A stretch of 39,018 bases of DNA from Bacillaceae bacterium Marseille-Q3522 (lineage in GTDB: Bacteria; Bacillota; Bacilli; Bacillales; Cytobacillaceae). Positions 8,745 to 16,734 of this stretch are shown here, one piece after another. Made by a program: the position numbers and the translations under genes. The stretch covers positions 1-39,018 of the forward strand of contig JAGKQJ010000019.1 of NCBI GenBank assembly GCA_017898095.1, read 5' to 3'. How positions within the stretch are numbered: position 1 is the stretch's first letter; every line of letters starts with the position of its first letter. The notes below the pieces were generated by a model. It saw nothing but the letters and a program-made list of their open reading frames with translations. It was not told the origin of the DNA and did not search any database.

Positions 8745-9416
8745 TTGGAAATTCATGTTTCTCCTATCATATATGAAATCATTCCTGCATTCAAACTGGG
8801 GATCCTGGAATATGAGAATATAACGATATCACAATCTCCGCAAATGTTAACAGGCAGACTGCAATTACTACAGGAAAACATCTTTTTTGAATTGGAAAAT
8901 AAAAATGTGCCCGAACTGCCGGGAATCATGGAATGGCGTCAGCTTTTCAAAAAATTCGGCAAAGATCCGAATCGTTACCGCCCTTCTGCAGAAGCGTTAT
9001 TTCGCAGAGTAAAAAAACAGCAGTTTTTACAGCCTGTCAATAGTGCGGTAGATGTCAATAATTTCTTTTCCCTTCATTATGAAATTCCCTTAGGTTTATA
9101 CGATAAAAGTGCGCTACAAGGGGATATTGCCATCCGTTTAGGCGATGAGCATGAAGAATATGAAGGTTTAAACGGCAGGAAAAATTCATTACATAATTTG
9201 CTTATTTCAACGGATAATGCCGGTGCGTTTGGCAGTCCGTTTGTCGATTCAATACGAACTTCCATTAATGAAGAAACCGTAAATGCTATTCATATTCTGT
9301 ATATACGACCATCTTTAGAGAATGAGGAATGCACGAAAATCATTCAATCTGTAGCCAAAATGTTTACGCAAATACATGGAGGTGACTGCAAAACAAAATT
9401 AATATCCCAATTATAA
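8745..9416 (+). CDS. B3/B4 domain protein (phenylalanyl-tRNA synthetase editing-domain-like)
   Basis: This 223-residue protein resembles free-standing B3/4 proteins, which share the editing domain of the PheRS beta subunit. Typical elements are WRQLFKKFGKDPNRYRPSAEAL near 63-86, the VDVNNFFSLHYEIPLGLYD segment near 102-120 and FGSPFVDS near 162-169. The role may be deacylation of mischarged tRNA or binding of an unrelated ligand; it is not settled for this family. The TTG start at 8745 is favoured by a GGAGGTG site 7 bases upstream, and no ATG lies close by. It is divergent from queG. It is the last gene with a Bacillus-core character before the island. Confidence 0.85.
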   Translation: MEIHVSPIIYEIIPAFKLGILEYENITISQSPQMLTGRLQLLQENIFFELENKNVPELPGIMEWRQLFKKFGKDPNRYRPSAEALFRRVKKQQFLQPVNSAVDVNNFFSLHYEIPLGLYDKSALQGDIAIRLGDEHEEYEGLNGRKNSLHNLLISTDNAGAFGSPFVDSIRTSINEETVNAIHILYIRPSLENEECTKIIQSVAKMFTQIHGGDCKTKLISQL

Positions 9417-9492
9417 TATTAAGTAGATAATTGCTAAAACCGAAAAGTTTCATTCGAAGTTATCAACAGCTTAAGATTTTAAAACAGTAAAA

Positions 9493-9532
9493 AACGCAAT
9501 GCTTCGTTGCTTTTAAAACGAAACACTGCGTT
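9493..9532 (+). terminator. Hairpin after the B3/4 gene
   Basis: AACGCA pairs with TGCGTT and an inner TTCGTT pairs with AACGAA, with mismatched bases between. There is no T-run on the plus strand, so it may be a weak or factor-dependent terminator. Confidence 0.5.
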
Positions 9533-9539
9533 GTTAACG

Positions 9540-9688
9540 AATATGTATGTGGACACCGTGGAAAAAAGATTTCTTATCTTTCTCCAAAGAAAGCATCCAG
9601 TCCTCAAAATAAATCAGATTCTCTGCAGCCGCTTACCAATTTTATGATACCATAAATCCTCAAGCTTTTCATAGTTGTGTTCAAATAT
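9540..9688. other. Probable left junction zone of the mobile island
   Basis: Gene style changes here from AT-rich Bacillus core genes to GC-richer genes with Clostridia-like domain families. The zone carries no gene. The serine-recombinase module lies just inside it, which suits an element end. The exact crossover cannot be placed from one copy, because serine recombinases use short cores and the right end is not in the window. Confidence 0.45.
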
Positions 9689-10561
9689 TTATGCAGCTGC
9701 AGCGGTTTGCGTTCGGTGTGCTCCCCATTGATAATTCCTATTTTGTTTTCTGCTGAAAGGCTGCTGGAAATTCTTCGGCTGAACCATATCGGGCGGCGGC
9801 TTTAAATGGATGATTTGTTTCTGTGCCAATGGTTTTGGCGAAGCGGAGTGCTCCAGAAACGGATAATCCCTCCAGCATAAAAATGGTTGCTTTCGCATAT
9901 TTTCCATTCTTCTGCCGGTCGGAATCATTACAGGGGTTTCACTGCAGCCGCTGCCATTGTTTCGGTGCAGAGCATCCCCTTGGTGGGGATGCTCACACGC
10001 TGTCACAAACGGCCCACACGCCGTTTCAGCGGTTGCAGTGGTGTCTATGGCTTCATCGGGACAGCTATCGCTTACAGGGGCAAAGCTGGGTTCCATGTCC
10101 TCTGCGCAATTTTCTGTATGGAGGGTATCGGCAAAGACATCCTCCTGAATGGCTTTCATGAGCGACAGCTTGGAAAGGTTCCGTTCCGCCGCAAGGTCAA
10201 TATAAAATGAACGCTGCTCATCGGTTTCGCAGCACTCCAGTATCACGGAGTTTTGTGTCCAGCCAAGGGACTGTGCCCTGCTCATAAGAGCCGGGCTGTT
10301 TTCATAAGTGCGGTAAAAGTCACGCATCCTGCGAAGATTGCGAAGAGAGAAGCCCTTCAGCGATGGAAATCGGTCAGCGAGCATTTCGGCCAAATGCGGG
10401 ATAAACGCCTTTTCACCCTGACAGCAGATGCATTGGCCAATCCGTGTATAAAGCTCCAGCAATGCCCGATTGCAGGGCTTCTCGTCTTTTTCATAGCATT
10501 TAGCTACCGCAGAGGCAATCTGTTCCAGATACAGGGCGCTGTTCTTTTTCAACGCTTTCAT
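9689..10561 (-). CDS. DUF1016_N domain protein without a nuclease domain
   Basis: Residues about 10-145 of this 290-residue product form a DUF1016_N (YhcG-type N-terminal) domain, with ALLELYTRIGQCI, the GFSLRNLRRMRDFY motif and a SLGWTQNSVILECC segment near 102-116. In full YhcG proteins a PDDEXK nuclease domain follows; here residues 146-290 are instead a low-complexity, proline- and glutamine-rich tail with no nuclease motif. The protein may therefore bind DNA or a partner without cutting. The start has a GGAAAGGAG site. It is the last of three small genes downstream of the recombinase operon terminator. Such genes are common passengers of Clostridial integrative elements; function unknown. 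Confidence 0.7.
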   Translation of the reverse strand: MKALKKNSALYLEQIASAVAKCYEKDEKPCNRALLELYTRIGQCICCQGEKAFIPHLAEMLADRFPSLKGFSLRNLRRMRDFYRTYENSPALMSRAQSLGWTQNSVILECCETDEQRSFYIDLAAERNLSKLSLMKAIQEDVFADTLHTENCAEDMEPSFAPVSDSCPDEAIDTTATAETACGPFVTACEHPHQGDALHRNNGSGCSETPVMIPTGRRMENMRKQPFLCWRDYPFLEHSASPKPLAQKQIIHLKPPPDMVQPKNFQQPFSRKQNRNYQWGAHRTQTAAAA

Positions 10562-10644
10562 AGACTTCTCCTTTCCGGCTCCGTGGGAGCCTGTTTTTTA
10601 TGTACCCGGCAGAGCAAGCTCCGCCGATGAAATGTTTGGAATTG

Positions 10645-11016
10645 TTAGTAGCTTTGTTTCATTTCAAGGCCGCCGTCCTGTTGTGTAGTTGCTTCATCCA
10701 TATGAACGCCCAGCCGGTTGGGAAGATAATCACTCAGCCAAGTGCCGCCGAAAGCACTGTGTGACTGCAAACGCCATATGGCGAGCTTTCCCATATGCAA
10801 ATCCACATTTTCCATAGAAAACAGCAGATTGGTGCAGCCGTCATGCTCAAAAGCGAAAACCTCCTTGAAGGTATCGCCGTTTTGCAGGATACCTTCCTGT
10901 GTCAGCAGCTCGTTGATGCCGTTTACCCATTCTGAAAGCTCCCCGCCGCAGCCTTGAAGAATCAATCCTTCACGGTCTGTCATGGCGCGAAGCTCACTTG
11001 TCGTAATCCATTTCAC
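10645..11016 (-). CDS. Unknown mobile-element accessory protein
   Basis: The frame is open from an ATG at 11034 that overlaps the DUF4314 stop codon, but a GTG at 11016 has a GGGAGG site 7 bases upstream and is the better start, giving 123 residues beginning MKWITTSELR. The sequence is acidic with a possible compact domain (LILQGCGGELSEWVNGIN, FAFEHDGCTNLLFS) and no membrane segment. I do not recognise a named domain. Its position between DUF4314 and DUF1016_N genes, tightly spaced on the same strand, suggests one accessory operon of the island. Confidence 0.65.
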   Translation of the reverse strand: MKWITTSELRAMTDREGLILQGCGGELSEWVNGINELLTQEGILQNGDTFKEVFAFEHDGCTNLLFSMENVDLHMGKLAIWRLQSHSAFGGTWLSDYLPNRLGVHMDEATTQQDGGLEMKQSY

Positions 11017-11030
11017 GGCATGGCCTCCCT

Positions 11031-11312
11031 TCATTCCATTTTCATGCCGAACTGCTGAGTAGGACTTTCCTCCGGCTCAGACGGCGCCGGACGTGAAAGC
11101 ACCGAGAAGCTGTCCTCGCCGGGAACGACGCCAAGAGTGCGCCCATTGTCAAAGGTGCAGTGAAGCGTGCCAATGTCATCCACAAAATTTACCGTCCCTT
11201 CCGTACCCGGCGCAATGGGGGCGTAGGGATCGTCCATACTGTCGAGGCGGATACGGGTTCCGCTGGGATACCGCTCCTTCATCCGCTGTGCTTTTTGGTA
11301 ATCGAAAAACAT
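11031..11312 (-). CDS. DUF4314 domain protein
   Basis: The 93-residue product matches DUF4314: KERYPSGTRIRLDSMDDPYA at residues 12-31, then PGTEGTVNFVDDIGTLHC and FDNGRTLGVVPGEDSF. These small beta-rich proteins are frequent in Clostridial conjugative and mobilizable elements and their function is unknown. The start has an AGGAGGAA ribosome site. It begins a three-gene unit with the two downstream genes and is separated from the recombinase operon by a terminator at 11,365-11,397, so it probably has its own promoter in the short gap. Confidence 0.8.
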   Translation of the reverse strand: MFFDYQKAQRMKERYPSGTRIRLDSMDDPYAPIAPGTEGTVNFVDDIGTLHCTFDNGRTLGVVPGEDSFSVLSRPAPSEPEESPTQQFGMKME

Positions 11313-11364
11313 TCTAATTCCTCCTGATAAAAATTTGCGTTCAGTTACTTATTGGTGTATAGAA

Positions 11365-11397
11365 AATCAGGCACGGGATATTTCCCCGCACCTGATT
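11365..11397 (-). terminator. Recombinase operon terminator
   Basis: On the minus strand AATCAGGTGCGGG pairs along its full 13 bases with CCCGTGCCTGATT, using two G-U pairs, followed by TTTC. It lies 10 bases after the stop codon of the last recombinase gene. Confidence 0.8.
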
Positions 11398-11407
11398 GCC
11401 GTTGTCC

Positions 11408-13027
11408 TTATATGATCTGCTCAAGCTCTGTTCCATCCTTGAAACGGATGAGCAGTTTTTCTTCGCTGAGTACCGTGATGGAGCCAATGAGCTGACGCAC
11501 CGTGACTTCGTCAAAAGTGGTGATACCGGTGTCCACCGATTCCAGCTCGGCGGCAAGCTGCTCCGCACGCTCGTCCGCCTGTTCGGTATCCTGCCGATTT
11601 TTCTCCAGCTCGCTTCGTTTTGCCACCAGTGCGGAGAATTCCATGCTGACCTTTTTTAGTTCCTCGTCGTATTGGGTGGAATCCGCTCCTACGGCGGCAG
11701 CAAGCTGGAGAAGCCTGTACTGCTGTTCCCGCAGTTGGGACAGCCTGCTGTCGATGGCTGCGAGGCTGGTTTCGCCGTTTTCCGGCAAAAGGGCAGTTCG
11801 GATGCTGTCCTGTAGAATCGCTTTCAAGCTCTTTTGGCTGAACATTTCGTTCATGGCGCTGACCACCGCAGTGTGAATCCGGCTTTCCTCCAGCGTGGGG
11901 GCGTCCTTGCAGAACTTTTTGCCGTTCTCCAGACGGTTGATGCACCGCCACACGATTTTTTTGCCCTCCGGTCTGGTCCATGTCACCCTGCGGTAAGGGC
12001 TGCCGCAGTTCCCGCAGGATAACAGCTCGGTCAGCACATATTTGCCGCTGTATTTGGCAAGCTCAGTTTTGGCTGCGGCGCTGACCTTTTTCAGGCTGGA
12101 GCGCCGTGCCATTTCCTCCTGCACCCGTTGAAAGGTCAGCCGGTCGATGATGGCGGGATGACTGTTCTCCACGTAGTATTGGGGCAGCTCGCCGGTGTTC
12201 TTCTTGGTCTGTCGGGTGAAAAGGTCGGCAATGTAGGTTTTCTGGAGCAGAGCGTCCCCCATGTATTTCTCATTTCGAAGCATCCCTCGTATCACGCCGT
12301 CATTCCACTTTTTATGCCCTCGCGCCGTTTTGATGCCGTCCGCCTCAAGGTCTGCGATGATTTTGGCAACGCTGTGTCCAATCAGATACCGTGAAAAAAT
12401 TCTGCGGACGATTTCCGCTTCCTCCGGGTCGATTTCAGGCAGATTGTTCTCACCTCTGCGGTAGCCTAAAAATCCGGCATAGTGGAAGTAAACCTTGCCA
12501 TCCTTGAAATTTTTGCGATGTCCCCAGCGGATATTACCGCTCATGGACTCACTTTCGGCCTGTGCCTGGCTCATCATAAAGGTGAGGATCATTTCATTGT
12601 CCATGTAGAGAGTGTTGACATTTTCCTTTTCAAAGAAGACGCCCACGCCCATCCGCTTGAGCCTGCGGACATAATCCAGACCGTCCAGCGTATTTCGGCA
12701 GAACCGAGACACCGATTTGGTTATAATCAGATCCACCTTACCCTTTTCACAGGCTTTGATCATCCGCAGGAAATCCTTGCGCTTTTTGGTGGAGGTTGCA
12801 GTTTTGCCCTCGTCCGCAAACATATCCACCATGGTCCACTCCTGCTGGGCGGCAATCTTCTCAGTGTAATATTCAATCTGCGCCTGATAGCTGTCGAGCT
12901 GTTCCTCGGAGCTGGTGGAAACGCGGCAGTAGGGCGCTACCCGCAGGCGCTGTTTGCGGATATCCTTTTGGGTATGTTTCGGGTCGGCGGGGATTACCGT
13001 GACTTTTCTCACTGCACTTTCGGGCAT
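11408..13027 (-). CDS. Large serine recombinase, third of the trio
   Basis: This 539-residue protein has all parts of a large serine integrase. The resolvase domain carries YCRVSTSSEEQ with the catalytic Ser37 and the arginines of SVSRFCRNT near 105-112. The recombinase domain runs from about 165, and a zinc ribbon with C338, C341, C362 and C373 follows. A long coiled-coil segment lies near 415-485. Such enzymes cut and join short attachment sites to integrate or excise DNA. The start ATG has an AAAGGAGG site and lies inside the 3' end of the preceding recombinase gene (19-bp overlap), so the two are translated from one message. Target site not determinable here. Confidence 0.93.
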   Translation of the reverse strand: MPESAVRKVTVIPADPKHTQKDIRKQRLRVAPYCRVSTSSEEQLDSYQAQIEYYTEKIAAQQEWTMVDMFADEGKTATSTKKRKDFLRMIKACEKGKVDLIITKSVSRFCRNTLDGLDYVRRLKRMGVGVFFEKENVNTLYMDNEMILTFMMSQAQAESESMSGNIRWGHRKNFKDGKVYFHYAGFLGYRRGENNLPEIDPEEAEIVRRIFSRYLIGHSVAKIIADLEADGIKTARGHKKWNDGVIRGMLRNEKYMGDALLQKTYIADLFTRQTKKNTGELPQYYVENSHPAIIDRLTFQRVQEEMARRSSLKKVSAAAKTELAKYSGKYVLTELLSCGNCGSPYRRVTWTRPEGKKIVWRCINRLENGKKFCKDAPTLEESRIHTAVVSAMNEMFSQKSLKAILQDSIRTALLPENGETSLAAIDSRLSQLREQQYRLLQLAAAVGADSTQYDEELKKVSMEFSALVAKRSELEKNRQDTEQADERAEQLAAELESVDTGITTFDEVTVRQLIGSITVLSEEKLLIRFKDGTELEQII

Positions 13028-13896
13028 TTTGCATCCTCCTTTCCCTCTGCTTCAAGAGTTTTTCCGTTGATGAGCCGCAAGCGGAGACCTCCGTGGGCGG
13101 TAAATTGAATTTCCTGCACTGCGGTTGTGAAAAGCTCTCTGAGAAGTTCGGCATTGATATATTGTGTAAAGATTTTTTCCTTTAGTTTCTGCATTTGATA
13201 GCAAGGCTTAGAATCAGGCAGTCCGCTGTATTGCTCGGCGGCACAGGCCAGTATCAGCATTTTGGTATACTCCGGTCCCGGCTCCGCTTTGTTCAGCTCC
13301 CGGACAACCTCGTTCCGGATGCGAATTGCCTCCAGTGTGGGTTCCGCTGTTCTGCACGGAATGGGCCAGTCTAAGAGGTTCGGGGTCTGCGCCAGCACAT
13401 TCAGCCTTTCGGATAAGGCTGCGCGGATGTCCTCGTCCTCTATGTAACGGCGGTTGGTACAACCCTCCTTTTCGCAGTACCAGCGGGGCTTTCCCGCCGC
13501 TCTGGTATCGCGGAGCATCCTGCCGCCGCATATGCCGCAGACTGCCTTTTCCCGGATGGGCCCGATGTAGTCCGGGCAGGGTGTATAGGTGTTCTTTTCT
13601 CCCCGAACGAGTTGGGCACGCAGAAAGGCTTTCGGCTCAAGGATGGGGGGATATTCCTTTTCCCCAAGATAGCGTTCGTTTTCGAGGATGCGCTTGACCA
13701 TGTGCTTGTTCCATTCGGCGGTGTGGCTGTGGTAGCGAATACCTCGCTTCATCATCTCAGCGGCAATTTTACTGTAGGCCATGCCGTCCGCATAAAGTCT
13801 GAAAATCTCTTTGACCGCCGCCGACTCCGTGGGATTGCACTGCAACTCTCCCTTTTTCATGGTGTACCCGAAGGGGATTTTTCTCTGCCATGCCAT
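13009..13896 (-). CDS. Recombinase-domain protein lacking the catalytic domain, second of the trio
   Basis: The 295-residue product starts directly in the DNA-binding 'recombinase' domain (FGYTMKKGELQCNPTESAAVKEIF) and continues into a zinc ribbon with C120, C123, C141 and C146. The resolvase domain with the nucleophilic serine is absent, and no such frame lies upstream, because the preceding gene ends only one base before its ATG. It is therefore not a recent truncation: start, ribosome site (AAAGGA) and tight packing look functional. It may act as a DNA-binding partner or directionality factor for the two full recombinases on either side. The function is inferred from organisation only. Confidence 0.88.
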   Translation of the reverse strand: MAWQRKIPFGYTMKKGELQCNPTESAAVKEIFRLYADGMAYSKIAAEMMKRGIRYHSHTAEWNKHMVKRILENERYLGEKEYPPILEPKAFLRAQLVRGEKNTYTPCPDYIGPIREKAVCGICGGRMLRDTRAAGKPRWYCEKEGCTNRRYIEDEDIRAALSERLNVLAQTPNLLDWPIPCRTAEPTLEAIRIRNEVVRELNKAEPGPEYTKMLILACAAEQYSGLPDSKPCYQMQKLKEKIFTQYINAELLRELFTTAVQEIQFTAHGGLRLRLINGKTLEAEGKEDAKCPKVQ

Positions 13897-13897
13897 A

Positions 13898-15478
13898 TTA
13901 CCGCACCGTCCTTTCCATGCTTTCTTTTAGCATCAGACCGTTGTGAAGGCTGATACTCATCGCTGTTTCCGAGGAGATGATGATGTTCTCCACCAGCATC
14001 TCAAATACTTCCTCCGTGAATTCCTCCAGATAGTCAGGGCTGTCCTCCAGATAGTCCAGCATGGCTTGGGTCGCTTTGATCTGACTGTCCTCACCGTTAG
14101 CCTCCATAATGCGGCGGCGTTGACGACGCAGTTCCCTGAGCTTAAAGTCGATTTCGCCGGTTTGGGATAAATAAAGAGCAGAATCTACATATCCCTTCGA
14201 CTTGAGTCGAACAAGAACGAGATTCTGCTCGGTGAGCTGGGCGATTTCTTTGTCGATATCATTGATTCTGCGGTTGGAGCGAAGCTCCTTTTCCCGAAGC
14301 TCGGTCAGCTGAGATAAAACCGGGGACAGGATTTGTTTACGATGCCGTTTCAGCTTGTGGTACATGCGGAGGATTGCCGTGACAATCTGTTCCTCCGGTA
14401 TCTGTGAGGTGGGGCAAAGGTCTTTATCCCGGTCATGCCTCCGGCAAGTCCAGTAGACCTTTTCATTGACGATTTTTCTGCGAAACAGGGTTCCGCAGCT
14501 TTCACAGCGGATTTTCCCTGCCAGCAGTGCGGAGGAAGCCGGTCTGTTGCCCTGATTCCGTCGGCTTTCCATCAGTGCCTGCACCCGCTGAAAGTCCTCC
14601 TTGGAAATAATCGCCTCATGGCAGTTCTCTACAAAGTATTTCGGTTTCTCACCCTTGTTACGCACCTGCCGGAACGGGATTTCGTTGGTGGCAAAGCTCT
14701 TTTGCCAAAGCATATCTCCGGTGTAGGCGATGTTGGTAAGGATGTAAACTACGGTGCTGGGATGCCAGACGGTTCGCCCTTTTGTGCGGGGGATGCCCGC
14801 TCGGTTCAGCTCGTCTGCGATGTCGCCCTTTCCCTGACCGCTGAGATAAGCGGCATAAATGCGGCGCACCACTTCGGCCTGTTCGGGAACAATCATTAGA
14901 GTGCGCCCCTCCAGCCTATAGCCATAAGGCTCGGACGGAGAGAGGTAGTCGCCTTTTTCCATGCGGATGCGGACGCTGATTCGCATATTGTTTGCGTGGT
15001 TCTGTGACTCCATCTGTGAAAAAGCGCCGTAGATGGTGGCGATCTGCTCCGACGTCATCTTGCCTGTGTCGATGTTTTCTTTCTCAAAGTGGATGGAGAT
15101 GCCCAGCCGAAGAAGCTCCCGCACATACTGGATGTATTCCTTGGTGTTTCTTGCGAAGCGGGAGATGGATTTGACGAGGACGCGGTCGATTTTTCCGTTC
15201 CTGCAGTCTTGAATCATGCGGTTGAATTCCTCCCGCTTGCTTGCCACAAGGCCGGAGATGCCCTCGTCGGCATAAATGTCCGCCAGCTCCCAGCCCTCCT
15301 GCGAAGCGATATGCCGGGTGTAATAATCTACCTGTGCGATGTAGGAGTTTTGCTGATCTTCCGAATCGCTGCTCACACGGGCGTATGCCGCCACACGGAG
15401 CTTTGCAGTTTCCGGCTTTCTCGCTTGTATCAATGTAATTTTGGGCGCTTCCGCCGATGTTGAATTGAGTTGATACAT
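13898..15478 (-). CDS. Large serine recombinase, first of the trio
   Basis: The 526-residue product has a resolvase domain with catalytic Ser36 in YARVSSDSEDQ and SISRFARNT at 104-112. The recombinase domain follows from about 165, then a zinc ribbon with C325, C328, C345 and C355, and a coiled-coil region near 370-450. It is a full-length large serine integrase, only moderately similar to the third recombinase, so the trio is not a recent tandem duplication. The start has an AAAGGAGGG site. It is followed after one base by the catalytic-domain-less gene. The upstream SHOCT-like gene ends about 90 bases before it, and no terminator lies between. Confidence 0.93.
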   Translation of the reverse strand: MYQLNSTSAEAPKITLIQARKPETAKLRVAAYARVSSDSEDQQNSYIAQVDYYTRHIASQEGWELADIYADEGISGLVASKREEFNRMIQDCRNGKIDRVLVKSISRFARNTKEYIQYVRELLRLGISIHFEKENIDTGKMTSEQIATIYGAFSQMESQNHANNMRISVRIRMEKGDYLSPSEPYGYRLEGRTLMIVPEQAEVVRRIYAAYLSGQGKGDIADELNRAGIPRTKGRTVWHPSTVVYILTNIAYTGDMLWQKSFATNEIPFRQVRNKGEKPKYFVENCHEAIISKEDFQRVQALMESRRNQGNRPASSALLAGKIRCESCGTLFRRKIVNEKVYWTCRRHDRDKDLCPTSQIPEEQIVTAILRMYHKLKRHRKQILSPVLSQLTELREKELRSNRRINDIDKEIAQLTEQNLVLVRLKSKGYVDSALYLSQTGEIDFKLRELRRQRRRIMEANGEDSQIKATQAMLDYLEDSPDYLEEFTEEVFEMLVENIIISSETAMSISLHNGLMLKESMERTVR

Positions 15479-15570
15479 CTTTTTTCCCTCCTTTCAACGA
15501 CATACACTACCACACCTCCCGGCATATAGCTACTGAATAGTTGATAATATTGAGAAAACAATTCCGGGCC

Positions 15571-15729
15571 TCAGCAGGGAGCGATAATGGTGGGGCGCAG
15601 CCTGCGTTCCAAGTCTTTTTTGATCTGTTCAAGCTCCTTGTCCGTCATGCTATTGGCGGCTACAAGCCGTGTGAGCTGCTGCAGAGCGGCAGCGTACATC
15701 AAATTATCGGATACCTGTGCATTGGTCAT
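15571..15729 (-). CDS. Small SHOCT-like protein, 52 residues, candidate toxin partner
   Basis: A 52-codon frame starts at ATG 15729, which overlaps the toxin stop codon as ATGA and has a GGGAGGG ribosome site 7 bases upstream. The product has a hydrophobic helix (LMYAAALQQLTRLV) followed by SMTDKELEQIKKDLERRL, which fits the SHOCT pattern (short C-terminal domain, a T/D-x-E-x-E-x-x-K-x-x-L helix). Genes of this kind often sit between a MazF-type gene and serine recombinases in Firmicute elements. Overlap coupling to the toxin makes an antitoxin or modulator role possible, but that is inference. Confidence 0.7.
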   Translation of the reverse strand: MTNAQVSDNLMYAAALQQLTRLVAANSMTDKELEQIKKDLERRLRPTIIAPC

Positions 15730-16112
15730 GGCGTTTCCCTCCCTGATAGAATAGGCGCCGGAGCAAGTCCAACGCTGATTGCCAGTGCCTCGTCAATTTT
15801 TTGCATTTCCTGTGTGCTCAGCCTGCCGACATATTCCCGAAGCCTGCAGCGATCGATGGTGCGTATCTGCTCCAGAAGTACGAAGGATTCTCTGGACAAT
15901 CCCCCGATTCCGGCAATGGCCGCATGGGTAGGGAGCGGCTTTTTGGGCTTCGCTGTAATAGCGGCGGCAATCACGGTGGGGCTGTATCTGTTTCCGACAT
16001 TGTTTTGCAGAATAACCAGAGGACGCACACCGCCCTGTTCCGAGCCTACGGTGGGATTTAAATCTGCGTAGTAGATGTCACCCCGCAGAATGATCCTTTC
16101 AAACTGTTTCAA
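15726..16112 (-). CDS. PemK/MazF-family endoribonuclease-like toxin
   Basis: The product contains the MazF signature RGDIYYADLNPTVGSEQGG, then RPLVILQNN and a Y-S-P-T-V-I-A-A-A-I-T block, the core strands of the PemK/MazF fold. These proteins cleave mRNA in toxin-antitoxin modules. No MazE-like antitoxin is next to it; the only small partner is the overlapping SHOCT-like gene downstream. I prefer the TTG at 16112, 5 bases after AGAGGTG, giving 128 residues; a GTG at 16118 overlaps the ribosome site. The gene heads the operon that continues into three recombinases, so the module may stabilise or time the mobile element. Confidence 0.85.
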   Translation of the reverse strand: MKQFERIILRGDIYYADLNPTVGSEQGGVRPLVILQNNVGNRYSPTVIAAAITAKPKKPLPTHAAIAGIGGLSRESFVLLEQIRTIDRCRLREYVGRLSTQEMQKIDEALAISVGLAPAPILSGRETP

Positions 16113-16159
16113 ATACACACCTCTTTTCCTGTTCTGATTGTCTTAATGGCACAAATATA

Positions 16160-16192
16160 GGGACCACTCTGCTGTAAAGGCAGAGCGATCCC
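16160..16192 (-). promoter_or_regulatory. Leader hairpin upstream of the MazF-like gene
   Basis: On the minus strand GGGATCGCTCTGC pairs across all 13 bases (with G-U pairs) to GCAGAGTGGTCCC around a 7-base loop. It lies about 50 bases before the toxin start and may be a 5' leader structure, a weak terminator of upstream transcription, or both. No strong T-run follows. Confidence 0.5.
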
Positions 16193-16681
16193 CATCGCTT
16201 CTAACATTAAGATTTTTTGCTGTGCTTAATTTGACACCACTCCCCAAGCACCAGAGTCCCGCCAAGAAGGACTCAAAAGGCGACGGCCTGAACTGCGGCT
16301 GGCTTCACCGCATCATGGGAATCTCACCCCCGCCAGGATCTCTGCCGGCTGCCCTCATTGCGTGATCCCCCGGTCAAGGGGGGCTGTGACGGGACAGAAG
16401 TATCATTGTAGGCTGACGGGGTCATTGCGAGACAGGCTGCCACAGCCTGCTTTTCGGACGGATGGGTACCGCTTTGCACCTTAATTGGCCGTCTTTGATA
16501 GGTTGGAAAATGAGAAGATATGAACAGAATTAAAGGCAATATAGGTGCTTTCATGTTCTCATCACCGTCCTACAGGTGGTCTTGGCGCATCCTCCGGGGT
16601 CGCTTTCCCTTTTGGGGTCCGTCAGCTAACGTATTCAGGTCATCGGATATGAAATTTTCAAAGAGCAGTGAGGGTGAATAG
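16193..16681. other. Non-coding segment with palindromic repeats and a possible gene remnant
   Basis: No gene with a ribosome site is visible. Two compact palindromes lie at about 16,365-16,385 (CCCCC pairing with GGGGG) and 16,431-16,450 (CAGGCTG with CAGCCTG), embedded in a stretch containing GTCATTGCGAG, which resembles interspersed repeats of Clostridia. A minus-strand frame at about 16,675-16,565 ends in PQKGKRPRRMRQDHL without a start and may be the tail of a lost gene. The 76-codon frame across the repeats is likely spurious. Confidence 0.4.
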
Positions 16682-16721
16682 AAAAACCCCCTCACTACTA
16701 AGCCGATTTCGTGAGGGGGTT
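16682..16721 (-). terminator. Terminator after the sigma-like gene
   Basis: On the minus strand CCCCCTCAC pairs perfectly with GTGAGGGGG around a 15-base loop, followed by five T residues. It begins about 15 bases after the sigma-like gene stop. Confidence 0.9.
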
Positions 16722-16734
16722 GAGCGGAATTATT

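Noticed and set aside
11031-11034. ATG overlapping the DUF4314 stop as the start of the next gene
   Set aside because: The GTG at 11016 has a GGGAGG site at ideal spacing, whereas the ATG lacks one.
13009-13896. Frameshifted pseudogene of a full serine recombinase
   Set aside because: The upstream gene is itself complete and ends one base before this start, so there is no displaced catalytic domain to join.
16324-16554. 76-codon minus-strand frame in the recombination module
   Set aside because: It spans palindromic repeat DNA, lacks a ribosome site and encodes a low-complexity product.
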